From G963668655 sp963668655 (GTDB lineage: Bacteria; Myxococcota_A; SURF-8): a stretch of DNA of 64,000 nucleotides. Every line of letters begins with the position of its first letter. Position 1 is the first letter of the stretch. The notes below the pieces were generated by a model. That model was not told where the DNA came from and made no database searches. It saw nothing but the letters and a program-made list of their open reading frames with translations. The stretch covers positions 1 to 64,000 of the forward strand of contig CAXXPQ010000004.1 in the NCBI GenBank assembly GCA_963668655.2, in the 5' to 3' direction. Positions 24,646-33,320 of this stretch are shown in pieces. Made by a program: the position numbers and the translations under genes.

Positions 24646-25186
24646 GGGTATCTCCCATTTGTTCCTCTTTCCAGGTCCAATAGAAATTTACCAGGAAATT
24701 CCAGAAAGTGGCAACCCCAATTCCGACCAACTGGGAAAGATATTTCCAACCACCCACGTCCGGGGGATCGAAAACGAGGCGAACCGCAACGCGTTCGAAC
24801 CATTCGCCCGGTCCACCGAAGTACGCCTCCACCTGCCGGGTATCCGCCAGAAAATGGAACCAGGCGGCGTTGAACGCCACGAAAACCATCCATTGCATCA
24901 CGCCGCCCAGGATGCTGACCACGTGAAATCGTACGGCGCGCGCCTGCCAGGACGTGCTGGCGGCCTGGCTGCGGTCGCTGAAGGTCCAGAATTCGTTGAT
25001 GATGAAATTCGAAACAATGGAGATCTCGATGGCCACCGCGCTGGAGAGGTTGGCGTTAAGACGGAAAACCTCAGCCAGCAGAAACAGCACCCCCAGATTC
25101 ACCGCGACGCCGCTGGCTCCCACACCGCAGAATTTCAGAAAGCGGGAGGTGAAAAAGGGTTGAAGTTTGGTTCTAAGGAAGGACAT
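24638..25186 (-). CDS. GtrA-like membrane protein
   Basis: The predicted product is 182 residues. Family motifs are FLKFCGVGASGVAVNLGVLF in the first helix, an Asn-rich SNFIINEFWTFSD, and the last helix GIGVATFWNFLVNFYWTWKE. There is an extra segment of about 35 residues between helices 3 and 4 (LADTRQVEAYFGGPGEWFER) that is longer than usual. GtrA proteins are thought to move polyprenyl-linked sugars across the membrane. It is co-transcribed and overlapping with the GT2 gene; the M23 peptidase and PP2C genes lie upstream on the same strand. Confidence 0.92.
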   Translation of the reverse strand: MSFLRTKLQPFFTSRFLKFCGVGASGVAVNLGVLFLLAEVFRLNANLSSAVAIEISIVSNFIINEFWTFSDRSQAASTSWQARAVRFHVVSILGGVMQWMVFVAFNAAWFHFLADTRQVEAYFGGPGEWFERVAVRLVFDPPDVGGWKYLSQLVGIGVATFWNFLVNFYWTWKEEQMGDTHE

Positions 25187-25287
25187 CCTGCCGTTTCGGC
25201 TTTCCCTTTCAGCGTTTCTAGAAAAGCGGTTCCCTTCTTCGAGACAAGCGAAGGGCTTACCTTAATGGCGAGGGGCGGGCTTGTCAA

Positions 25288-26175
25288 TCAATTTGGAGGA
25301 AGAAGGCCCAGATCGCTGCCGACGTACGTGCGAGGATCCACGGGAACGCCGCCTTCCCGGATGCTGAAATGAAGATGCACGCCCGTGCTCCGGCCGGTGC
25401 TGCCCATCAGGCCGATGGGTTGGCCGCGCTCGACCTGAATGCCCTTGACGGTCAGGAAATCCGAAAGGTGGGCGTAGATGGTTCGATACCCCGACGGATG
25501 CTCCAGAACCACCACCTGCCCGGCCCGGGGTTTGTATCCGACATAGACCACTCTCCCGCGTTCGGCGGCGTAAATCAACGTTCCCTTTTTCCCGGCCAGG
25601 TCGATGCCGTCGTGCAGGGAAAGTTTTCCGGTGAACGGATCCCGGCGGGGACCGAACGGAGACGTGACGTTGATCTCCGCCACGGGCCAGATGAACTGAA
25701 ACCGGCGAGGCTTCTTCCGAATTCGAGACTTCTCTTCCCGATATACCGGCACCTCGACGATGGCGGCGTATTTGGGTTCGCGCAGTTTCACGATGGCCTG
25801 GTCGATACGGCTTAAAATGCTTCCCAGATCGTGTTCCAGGTCCGGGGGAAACGATTTGTAATACCGAAGAGTTTTCTGGATGAGATTGTTCAGACGCTTC
25901 TTCTTTTTGAACAGGGCGCTTTCGCTCATCGCCCGCTTGCGCATCTGGATGTCCAGACGCTGGTGCATGGTGTAGATCATGGCCGTCCAGTGGGCGATTT
26001 CCTGAAGGTCCATTTCCCGAAGATAAGGATCTTCCACCTGGATGGGAATTTCCTCTTCCAGAACGATCAGATACTCTTCTCCCTCCTGATCCGGCTTCGC
26101 CGAGGACGCAGAAGAGGCGCGCACAGGAAGTGCGAGACATATCGCCAGTAGAGCGGCGAAAAGCGTACGAGGCAT
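25288..26175 (-). CDS. M23 family metallopeptidase (LytM domain)
   Basis: The predicted product is 295 residues and exported (LFAALLAICLALPVRASS). Residues 35-160 are a helical, coiled-coil-rich part with many Lys/Arg. The peptidase domain (about 165-280) has SPFGPRRDPFTGKLSLHDGIDLAG with the first zinc His and Asp, and GSTGRSTGVHLHFSIREGG with the His-x-His pair, so all ligands are present. It should cut or regulate cutting of peptidoglycan crosslinks. It starts 10 bases after the stop of the PP2C-cNMP gene, so the two are probably one unit. Confidence 0.95.
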   Translation of the reverse strand: MPRTLFAALLAICLALPVRASSASSAKPDQEGEEYLIVLEEEIPIQVEDPYLREMDLQEIAHWTAMIYTMHQRLDIQMRKRAMSESALFKKKKRLNNLIQKTLRYYKSFPPDLEHDLGSILSRIDQAIVKLREPKYAAIVEVPVYREEKSRIRKKPRRFQFIWPVAEINVTSPFGPRRDPFTGKLSLHDGIDLAGKKGTLIYAAERGRVVYVGYKPRAGQVVVLEHPSGYRTIYAHLSDFLTVKGIQVERGQPIGLMGSTGRSTGVHLHFSIREGGVPVDPRTYVGSDLGLLPPN

Positions 26176-26185
26176 GACAGTTCGA

Positions 26186-27433
26186 TCATCCGTGAATGGA
26201 AATATCGTTGATTTTGCGTTTCCATTCGGAGAAAGCCCGCGTGGTCTCCCGCAGGCGGCCGGAAAGCTCGCCCAGGAAGTTCAGCAGCACCTTGATGGAG
26301 AGATGAGCTTCCGAATGCAGCAGGTGGTAGAAATCGTTGCGGTCGATCATCAGGAGATCGCAATCCTTGGCGGCCCGCACGGTGGCGCTGCGCCGGTCGT
26401 TGTCGATCAGGCTCATCTCGCCGAAATGCCCGCCGCTTTCCAACGTGGTCAGGTAAACATCGTCCTTCAGGATGTCCACCGCGCCGTTGGCGATGATGTA
26501 CATGCTGTCGCCGGGTTCGCCTTCGCGGATCAGGATGTCTCCGCGCTTCTTGCGAACGATCTGGACGATGTTCAACACCTTCACAAGTTCGGAATAACTC
26601 AGGTTTTCGAACAAGGTGATTTTCCTCAGGGCGTCCAGCTTGCGGTTGACCTCCAGTTCGCCCTCGGACAGCGGCAGATCGGGGATGCCGATCAGAACGG
26701 CGGTGATATTGTCCTTGCCGCCGCGCTGGTTGGCCAGATCGATCAGGTGTTTCGTGATTTCGCCCAAGCTCCGGTCTGTAAACATGCCTGGAATCTCCTC
26801 GTCTCCGATATATTCGTATAATCCGTCCGAACAGATCAGGAAATGATCGCCCGGCGTCACCTCCATGTGCAGCGTGTCCACCTGCGCACTTTCCATGATG
26901 CCCACGGCGCGAGTGACCACGTTTTTATAGGGGAATTTCTCGACCTCCTCGTCCCGCAGCAGCCCTTTTTTCAAATGATCCTGGAGCAGGCTGTGATCTT
27001 CCGTAAGATGATGCACCCGCCCGTCGCGGACCAGGTAAATACGACTGTCTCCGACGTGGGCCAGAAACCCCGAACGGCCGGCGAAGACGATGGCCGAGAA
27101 TGTCGTTCCCATGCCTTTCTTCGCGGGATCGCTTTGCGCCGTGTCCCAGATGGTCTTGCAGGCTTTTAATACGATTTCCTCCAGCATTTTGAGGATCTGG
27201 CGTTTCAGGCTGGTGGTGGGCCCATGCCGATAGGCGTCCAGAAGCTTCTTCCTCTGGTGGATTTCGGTGGAGAAAACATCCATGGCGATCTGGCTGGCCA
27301 CTTCTCCGGCCTGGTGCCCTCCCATGCCGTCGGCCACGGCGAACATACCCATCTGCGGGTTATCCACGAAGGAATCTTCATTGTGGGTTCGTTTGCTTCC
27401 GACATCGCTTAAGGAACTGGAACCGTATTTCAT
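26186..27433 (-). CDS. PP2C phosphatase fused to a cyclic-nucleotide-binding domain
   Basis: The predicted product is 415 residues. The N-terminal 255 residues are a complete PP2C-type Ser/Thr phosphatase: SKRTHNEDSF, AVADGMGGHQAGEVAS, GFLAHVGDSRIYLVRDG, ICSDGLYEY and GKDNITAVLIG, with the metal-binding Asp residues. A second domain (about 285-385) is a cNMP-binding barrel: LVKVLNIVQIVRKKRGDILI, EGEPGDSMYIIANG and GGHFGEMSLIDNDRRSATV, the last being the phosphate-binding cassette with FGEMxL and RSAT. The fusion suggests phosphatase control by a cyclic nucleotide or related ligand. It has its own predicted promoter and is followed by an M23 peptidase. Confidence 0.94.
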   Translation of the reverse strand: MKYGSSSLSDVGSKRTHNEDSFVDNPQMGMFAVADGMGGHQAGEVASQIAMDVFSTEIHQRKKLLDAYRHGPTTSLKRQILKMLEEIVLKACKTIWDTAQSDPAKKGMGTTFSAIVFAGRSGFLAHVGDSRIYLVRDGRVHHLTEDHSLLQDHLKKGLLRDEEVEKFPYKNVVTRAVGIMESAQVDTLHMEVTPGDHFLICSDGLYEYIGDEEIPGMFTDRSLGEITKHLIDLANQRGGKDNITAVLIGIPDLPLSEGELEVNRKLDALRKITLFENLSYSELVKVLNIVQIVRKKRGDILIREGEPGDSMYIIANGAVDILKDDVYLTTLESGGHFGEMSLIDNDRRSATVRAAKDCDLLMIDRNDFYHLLHSEAHLSIKVLLNFLGELSGRLRETTRAFSEWKRKINDISIHG

Positions 27434-27471
27434 ATCTGTCTCCGGACAAAGGCATTCGTAAATTTACATTA

Positions 27472-27500
27472 AGTATAGCATAAAATATGTAAAACTACAA
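27472..27500 (-). promoter_or_regulatory. Sigma70-type promoter of the PP2C-cNMP gene
   Basis: Minus strand TTGTAG, 17-base spacer, TATACT, in an AT-rich island. The start is predicted near 27465, about 32 bases before the ATG. Confidence 0.55.
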
Positions 27501-27616
27501 TACACTTAAGATAAAAAATGAAAGAAATATATCTTCCTTGCAAATCCGGACACCGACTCCGAAACATCGACGATGTTCGGATCGGTATTGAAATGCGGTT
27601 CCGGTGCGTTGGCGGA

Positions 27617-29623
27617 TCAGGTCGGGGAATCGGAGCAGGCCTGGAACAGGTCGCCAAGTCGTTGGCAATGCTCGTTTTTTTGCAAGACGATCAGCGTATC
27701 CGCCTCCTTTAGAGGCTCATCGGGCGAAGGATTGTCCAGCAGCGTCTCGCCGCGTTGCACGGCCAGAACGGTGGCGCCGTAACGTTTGCGAAAATCCATT
27801 TCCCGCAGGCTTTTTCCCACCATGGCGGAATGCCCCTCGACGCGAAGCGCCATGACCTCCAGATCCCTGGCGGCCCCGGACAGGTCGGACAACTGGTTGG
27901 GCTTGACCGAAAGGCTTCGGAACATCTCGTATCCGTCCCGACGCGCCGTTTTCACGAAGGCCAGGATTTCATTGCGGGGAACGAGGAACCGGTTCAGAAC
28001 CCGGCCGGCGATCTCGATGGAGGTTTCGTATTCCTCGGCGACGACGATATCCGCTCCCAGGTCCATCAAAGGCGCGGTTTCCGTCACGAAACGGGCGCGG
28101 ACAATGACAAACAGCGAGGGCTTCATTCGTTTGGCCGCGAAAACGATCTGCCGGGCGGCCGTGGGAGCCGGAACCGCTACGGCCACGGCCCTGGCGTCGC
28201 GGATGCGCACTTCTTCCAGCACCGGCTCGTTTCCCGCGTCTCCGAACAGAATCGGCTCTCCCCTGGCCCGTTCCCGGCGCACCGTTTCCGGGTTCATTTC
28301 GATGATGACATAGGGAATCCCGAAAGATTTCAATGCCTTGACAAGATTCCGCCCGTTGAGCCCCAATCCCACCACAACGACATGTCCGTGGGGGGCCTCT
28401 TCCAGTTTGCGGTGTTTCTCGGACATTCCGAGATTCAGCCGCCGCAACCCGGGCAGGCGGGCCAGCCGTTCCGCCACGGGGCCGCCGACAAGGAACCCGA
28501 GGGGCGTAGCGGCCATGGTGAGAATCGAAACGGCAAGAAACAACTGGTAGATATCGTTTTCCAACAGCCCCGTCGTGCGTCCCACGGCGGCCAGGACAAA
28601 GGCGAATTCTCCCACCTGGCTGAGCGTGAACGCCGTCCGCACCAGCACGCGAACCGGGTATCCCAACACCAGTCCCGTAAGGAAAAGCGCCAGAAATTTC
28701 AGGACGAAAAGCCCCACCGTAACCCCCAGAATCAGGGGAACGTGCGCCATTACGTAACCGATATCGAGCAGCATGCCGATGGAGATGAAAAAAAAGCTCA
28801 GAAAGAGATCCCGCAGAGGGATGATGTCTCCCGTGGCCTGATGGCTGTATTCGCTTTCCGATATCATCAATCCCGCCAGAAAGGCCCCCAGCGCCAGGGA
28901 TATCCCCAGACTGTCGAACAGAATCGCCACCATGAAGCAAAACGTCACCACGGAGATGAGAAAAAGCTCGCGGCTGCGGGTTTTCGTGATTCGAAACAGC
29001 AGGTGGGGAATCACCCATTTCGTTCCCACGACGACCAACACGATGACACCCACGACTTTCGCGCCCGTAATCGCCATGTTTCCCGATCCGAAAGCGGCCC
29101 CCTGCCCCGCCAAAAACGGAATCAGCAACATGAACGGCACCATGACGAGATCCTGGAAAATCAGAATCCCGAAAGCCAGCCGCCCGTGGGGGGCATCCGT
29201 TTCCCCGCGTTCCTGCAACAATTTCAGAACGATGGCGGTGGAACTGAGCGCGCCCAGCATCCCGAGCAGAACGGCCGTACCGGGACGCTCGAAAAAGAAA
29301 GAGGCCAGGAAAACAATGGAGCCCAGCGTCAGGGCGACCTGCAACCCACCGCCCAGAAGAACCGACCTTCCGATCTGGATCAGATTCTTGAACGAAAATT
29401 CCAGACCGATGGTGAACAGAAGCAGCACCACGCCGATTTCCGCCAGCATGCGAACTTCCTCGATGCTTTGCATGAGCTTCAGCCCATGGGGACCGGCCAG
29501 CATTCCCACCACGAGAAACCCCACCAGGCTGGGGATTCGAAAACGGCTGGCGACCAGCAGAACCGCCAGGGAAAGCGAAAAGACGATAACGATGTCCTTC
29601 AGAAGGGGCATTTCCGCGTGCAT
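27617..29623 (-). CDS. CPA2-family cation:proton antiporter with RCK domains
   Basis: The predicted product is 668 residues. Residues 1-385 hold about twelve to thirteen membrane helices of the Kef type (GVVLLLFTIGLEFSFKNL, FLASFFFERPGTAVLLGMLG and so on). An NAD-binding RCK/TrkA-N domain begins HVVVVGLGLNGRNLVKALK and runs to about 535, followed by a TrkA-C domain with EGHSAMVGKSLREMDFRKRY near 610. Like KefB/KefC it should exchange K+ or Na+ for protons and be controlled by NAD(H) or a nucleotide. No glutathione-dependent activator (KefF/G) gene is near. The ATG has GAGG about 9 bases upstream. Confidence 0.94.
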   Translation of the reverse strand: MHAEMPLLKDIVIVFSLSLAVLLVASRFRIPSLVGFLVVGMLAGPHGLKLMQSIEEVRMLAEIGVVLLLFTIGLEFSFKNLIQIGRSVLLGGGLQVALTLGSIVFLASFFFERPGTAVLLGMLGALSSTAIVLKLLQERGETDAPHGRLAFGILIFQDLVMVPFMLLIPFLAGQGAAFGSGNMAITGAKVVGVIVLVVVGTKWVIPHLLFRITKTRSRELFLISVVTFCFMVAILFDSLGISLALGAFLAGLMISESEYSHQATGDIIPLRDLFLSFFFISIGMLLDIGYVMAHVPLILGVTVGLFVLKFLALFLTGLVLGYPVRVLVRTAFTLSQVGEFAFVLAAVGRTTGLLENDIYQLFLAVSILTMAATPLGFLVGGPVAERLARLPGLRRLNLGMSEKHRKLEEAPHGHVVVVGLGLNGRNLVKALKSFGIPYVIIEMNPETVRRERARGEPILFGDAGNEPVLEEVRIRDARAVAVAVPAPTAARQIVFAAKRMKPSLFVIVRARFVTETAPLMDLGADIVVAEEYETSIEIAGRVLNRFLVPRNEILAFVKTARRDGYEMFRSLSVKPNQLSDLSGAARDLEVMALRVEGHSAMVGKSLREMDFRKRYGATVLAVQRGETLLDNPSPDEPLKEADTLIVLQKNEHCQRLGDLFQACSDSPT

Positions 29624-29854
29624 GCTGAAACCTCGGATTCTCTTTGTCTTTCAAGCCTCGATAACGAACGGACAGTGTACATCATTCGCCCTGCCGGAAC
29701 AATCGCCCTGCAATTTCTCGCATACGATTTCCATTTGAACATTGTCACCCTTCCGCACTTTGGCTATGATGGCTTCGTTTGACGGATCGTCGCGCGACGG
29801 CTCGCCGTGGCGGTCGTTTTCGATTGTCTTTCCCATTGACGCGGGAGTCTTTCC

Positions 29855-31216
29855 ATGATCGAAAGCCGAAATCCCTTTACCGAAACGGTCCTCGAAACTT
29901 TTGCGGAAGACTCCGAGGCCACGCTGGAAAGGCGTCTCGAATCGGCGGAACAAACGTTCGATTCCTGGGCCGAAACCGTCCTACCCCACCGCTCGCAATG
30001 TCTGCTCAAGGTAGCCGAGCGGCTGGCAGACGAAAAGGACGAACTGGCCCGGGTGATCGTGGAGGAAATGGGCAAACCCGTGACCCAGGCGGTGGCCGAA
30101 GTGGAGAAGTGCGCTCTGGTCTGTCGCTACTACGCGGAACACGCGGCGGGGTTTCTCGCTCCGGAAATGCGGCGAAGCGACGCGGCGAAAAGCTATGTCC
30201 GGCAGGATCCGCTGGGACCGGTTCTGGCGATCATGCCGTGGAACTTCCCGTTCTGGCAGGTTTTCCGCTTCGCCGCGCCCGCGCTGATGGCCGGAAACGT
30301 GGGACTGTTGAAACACGCCTCCAACGTGCCCCGATGCGCCCTGTCCATTCAGGATGTGTTCCTGAGGTCCGGACTTCCCGAGGGCGCCTTTCAGACCCTG
30401 CTGGTGTCCGCCGAAACCACCCTGAAACTCATCCGGGACCGCCGGGTGAAAGCCGTGACGCTCACCGGCAGCGAGGAGGCGGGACGACAGGTCGCCCGAA
30501 CCGCCGGAGACGTTCTGAAGAAATGCGTTCTGGAACTGGGCGGCAGCGATGCTTTCATCGTCCTGGAAGACGCCGACATCCGGGAGGTCGCCCGCGTCGC
30601 CACGCTTTCACGCTGTCTCAACAACGGTCAGAGTTGCATCGCGGCCAAGCGTTTCATTGTCCTTGAATCCGTGGTGGACACCTTCACGGACGCTCTGACG
30701 ACGGAAATGTCCCGGTTGAAAACGGGCGATCCTTCGCATCCGGAAACGGATCTGGGCCCCCTGGCGCGCTCCGATCTGCGGGATCTGCTGCACCGGCAGG
30801 CGCAGGCCACCGTTCGGGAAGGAGGACGCCTGGAAACCGGCGGCGTTTTGCCCGACGGCAGGGGCTACTTCTACCCGCCCACCGTGATTTCGGGCGTCAC
30901 GCCGGAGATGACGGCCGGGCGGGAGGAACTGTTCGGGCCCGTGGCCGCGCTGATGGTCGCGAGCGATGAAAAGTGCGCTCTTCAACTGGCCAATGCCTCG
31001 CGCTTCGGCCTGGGAGCCTCCATCTGGACCCGGGACGTGGAAAAAGCGGAACATCTGGCCACACGAATCCACTCCGGCTCGGTTTTCGTCAACGGCATGG
31101 TGAAATCCGATCCGCGTCTGCCCTTCGGCGGCATCAAGGATTCCGGCTTCGGCAGGGAACTGTCCGTGGAAGGCCTTCGCGAGTTCACGAACTGCAAGAC
31201 CGTCTCCATCGGGTGA
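29855..31216 (+). CDS. Aldehyde dehydrogenase, succinate-semialdehyde type
   Basis: The predicted product is 453 residues. It shows the fold of NAD(P)-dependent aldehyde dehydrogenases: substrate entry IMPWNFPFWQVFRFAAPALM, the nucleotide site VTLTGSEEAGRQVA, the general base Glu227 in LELGGSD and the catalytic Cys261 in NNGQSCIAAKRF. The short N-terminus and the closing sequence GGIKDSGFGRELSVEGLREF fit the succinate-semialdehyde group (YneI/Sad-like) better than glyceraldehyde dehydrogenases. The start has GGGAG at 7 bases. It stands between genes on the other strand, so it is a single unit. Confidence 0.93.
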   Translation: MIESRNPFTETVLETFAEDSEATLERRLESAEQTFDSWAETVLPHRSQCLLKVAERLADEKDELARVIVEEMGKPVTQAVAEVEKCALVCRYYAEHAAGFLAPEMRRSDAAKSYVRQDPLGPVLAIMPWNFPFWQVFRFAAPALMAGNVGLLKHASNVPRCALSIQDVFLRSGLPEGAFQTLLVSAETTLKLIRDRRVKAVTLTGSEEAGRQVARTAGDVLKKCVLELGGSDAFIVLEDADIREVARVATLSRCLNNGQSCIAAKRFIVLESVVDTFTDALTTEMSRLKTGDPSHPETDLGPLARSDLRDLLHRQAQATVREGGRLETGGVLPDGRGYFYPPTVISGVTPEMTAGREELFGPVAALMVASDEKCALQLANASRFGLGASIWTRDVEKAEHLATRIHSGSVFVNGMVKSDPRLPFGGIKDSGFGRELSVEGLREFTNCKTVSIG

Positions 31217-31345
31217 CTCGGGAAATTTCGAGAGAACGGCTCCCGTCCTTCCGTCGTTTTTTGTCATCATCTTCTTGGGTTGCGGAATGGTTCGTGCTAT
31301 TGAGGATGCGGCGATAACAGAAAGCTTTGCGATTGAAACTGACCG

Positions 31346-32881
31346 TCATTTCATCGCCCGGTCCAGCGTCCGGTACTGGATGGCCTCGCTGATGTGGACG
31401 GCCCGGATGTCGGCGTCGTCCTGGAGATCCGCAATGGTCCGCGCGACTTTCAGGATGCGGTCGTAGGCCCGGGCGCTCATCCCCAGGCGATCCACAACCA
31501 TTTCCAGCAAGCGGCCGCCTTCCGCATCCACCTTGCAGAAACGCTGCATATGCTTGGGTTGCATATAGGCATTGCAGGCGATGCCGTTCATGTCTTTCCT
31601 GAACCGCAAACGCTGGATTTTACGGGCGTTCTCCACGCGATCCCGAACCACGGAAGAGGATTCTCCCCGGCGCTCGTCCGACAGATCCTTGTATCTCACC
31701 GCAGGCACCTCCACGTGCAGGTCGATGCGGTCCAGCAGCGGGCCGCTCAGTCGGGAACGATAGCGTTGGATCTCCCCGATCGTGCACGAGCACTCGTGCT
31801 TCGGATCGCCCAGGTAACCGCAGGGACAGGGATTCATGGCCGCCACCAGCATGATCTTGGACGGATAGGTGATGGAGATCATGGACCGCGTGATGGAAAC
31901 CCGGTGATCCTCCAAAGGCTGCCGCATGACCTCCAGCACGTTCTTCTTGAATTCCGGCAGTTCGTCCAGAAACAGGACGCCGTTATGGGCCAGGCTGATC
32001 TCGCCCGGCTTCGGTATGGTTCCGCCGCCGATCAGACCGACATCGGAAATGGTGTGATGCGGCGAGCGGAAAGGGCGTTCCGTGACCAGAGCATCCTTCT
32101 CCAGCGTCATGCCCGCCACGCTGTACACCTTCGTTGTCTGGAGGGATTCCTCGAACTCCAGATGGGGAAGGATCGAGGACAGCCGCCTGGCCAGCATGGT
32201 CTTTCCGCTGCCGGGCGGGCCGACCATCAGGACGTTGTGCCCTCCGGCGGCGGCCACTTCCATGGCGCGTTTGACGTGCTCCTGGCCCTTCACATCACTC
32301 AAATCGAAGTCCTTGCTCGATGCTTCGCAAACGCGCTCGAACGGTGTCGCACAGGTCTTCTGGATCGCCTCGGCCCCATTGAAAAAGCGGACTACCTGGG
32401 AAAGATCCCGCACCCCGACGACATCGATTCCCTCCACCACCGCCGCCTCCCGGGCGTTGGATTCGGGCAGAACGATGCCTTTCAATCCCTGATCCCGACA
32501 GGCCACCGCCATGGACAACGCCCCCCGGATAGGCTTGATGGCTCCGTCCAGCGCCAATTCCCCAAGAACCATGTAGCGGGCCAGTCCGTCCAGCGCCAAC
32601 GCCTGGGAACAGGCCAGTAACCCGGCGGCAATGGGAAGATCGAAGGCCGCGCCTTCCTTGCGCACGTCCGCGGGAGCGAGGTTGATCGTGATCCTTCTGG
32701 ACAGCAGAGGAAATCCGGAATTCTTGATGGCGGAACGCACCCGCTCCCGCGCTTCCTTCACCGCACCCTGGGGAAGCCCGACAATATTCATCTGGGGCAA
32801 GCCGGGCGCCATATCGACTTCCACTTCCACTCGATAAGCGTCGATGCCGTGCAGCGCGCCCGAAAAGATGGTGGCCAGCAT
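31346..32881 (-). CDS. comM: YifB/ComM family Mg-chelatase-like ATPase
   Basis: The predicted product is 511 residues. The ATG at 32881 has AAGGAA at 8 bases. The N-terminal ChlI domain reads ATIFSGALHGIDAYRVEVEV and NIVGLPQGAVKEARERVRSA. The AAA+ core has Walker A GPPGSGKTMLARRLSS, Walker B LFLDELPEF and the RSPHHTISDVGLIGGG loop, then the C-terminal Mg-chelatase subdomain with HVEVPAVRYKDLS. In Haemophilus and other bacteria ComM is a branch-migration helicase for natural transformation. No competence genes lie nearby. It diverges from a lipoprotein gene across 439 bases. Confidence 0.94.
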   Translation of the reverse strand: MLATIFSGALHGIDAYRVEVEVDMAPGLPQMNIVGLPQGAVKEARERVRSAIKNSGFPLLSRRITINLAPADVRKEGAAFDLPIAAGLLACSQALALDGLARYMVLGELALDGAIKPIRGALSMAVACRDQGLKGIVLPESNAREAAVVEGIDVVGVRDLSQVVRFFNGAEAIQKTCATPFERVCEASSKDFDLSDVKGQEHVKRAMEVAAAGGHNVLMVGPPGSGKTMLARRLSSILPHLEFEESLQTTKVYSVAGMTLEKDALVTERPFRSPHHTISDVGLIGGGTIPKPGEISLAHNGVLFLDELPEFKKNVLEVMRQPLEDHRVSITRSMISITYPSKIMLVAAMNPCPCGYLGDPKHECSCTIGEIQRYRSRLSGPLLDRIDLHVEVPAVRYKDLSDERRGESSSVVRDRVENARKIQRLRFRKDMNGIACNAYMQPKHMQRFCKVDAEGGRLLEMVVDRLGMSARAYDRILKVARTIADLQDDADIRAVHISEAIQYRTLDRAMK

Positions 32882-33320
32882 GAGGGTTCCTTTCTCCGTC
32901 CCGTTCGATTCCACAGGAAAGGCACAAGGAAATGAACTGCAAATGGCGTGCCATAGAGAACCAGCATGAATTCCAGCAATTTATGTCGAACATCCGTTCC
33001 CTGTTCGGCCGGATGCCGCACCGGCGGCCGGATTGCGGAAACAGAAATAAGTTCTGAAATTTCCTGGGAATTCGCGGCTCTCAAACGGTTCACCGCGTGA
33101 AAAGCGTCCCGGTTTGACTTCAATCGCCGCCCAATGTAAGGTTTCTCGTTTTGATTGCCGGACGGAGAAGGGAATTCGGGCATATTCTGCCATGACATTT
33201 CGAAAGATTATCAATCGAGATCCTTCCCCTCCCTTATGCAAACGGCAGGCGGGATCGTTCATCGTTGGGGTCGGCTTCGCATCCGGGGCCGATAAGTCTG
33301 CGGAAACAGGAGAAAATGTC
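32882..33320. other. Divergent intergenic region
   Basis: It separates comM from the lipoprotein gene and must hold both promoters. No pair with acceptable spacing stood out. Weak open frames inside it have no start sites. Confidence 0.5.

Noticed and set aside
27755..29782. A 675-codon open frame on the plus strand over the antiporter gene
   Set aside because: Antisense to a clear Kef-type protein; composition is His/Gln/Arg-rich noise.
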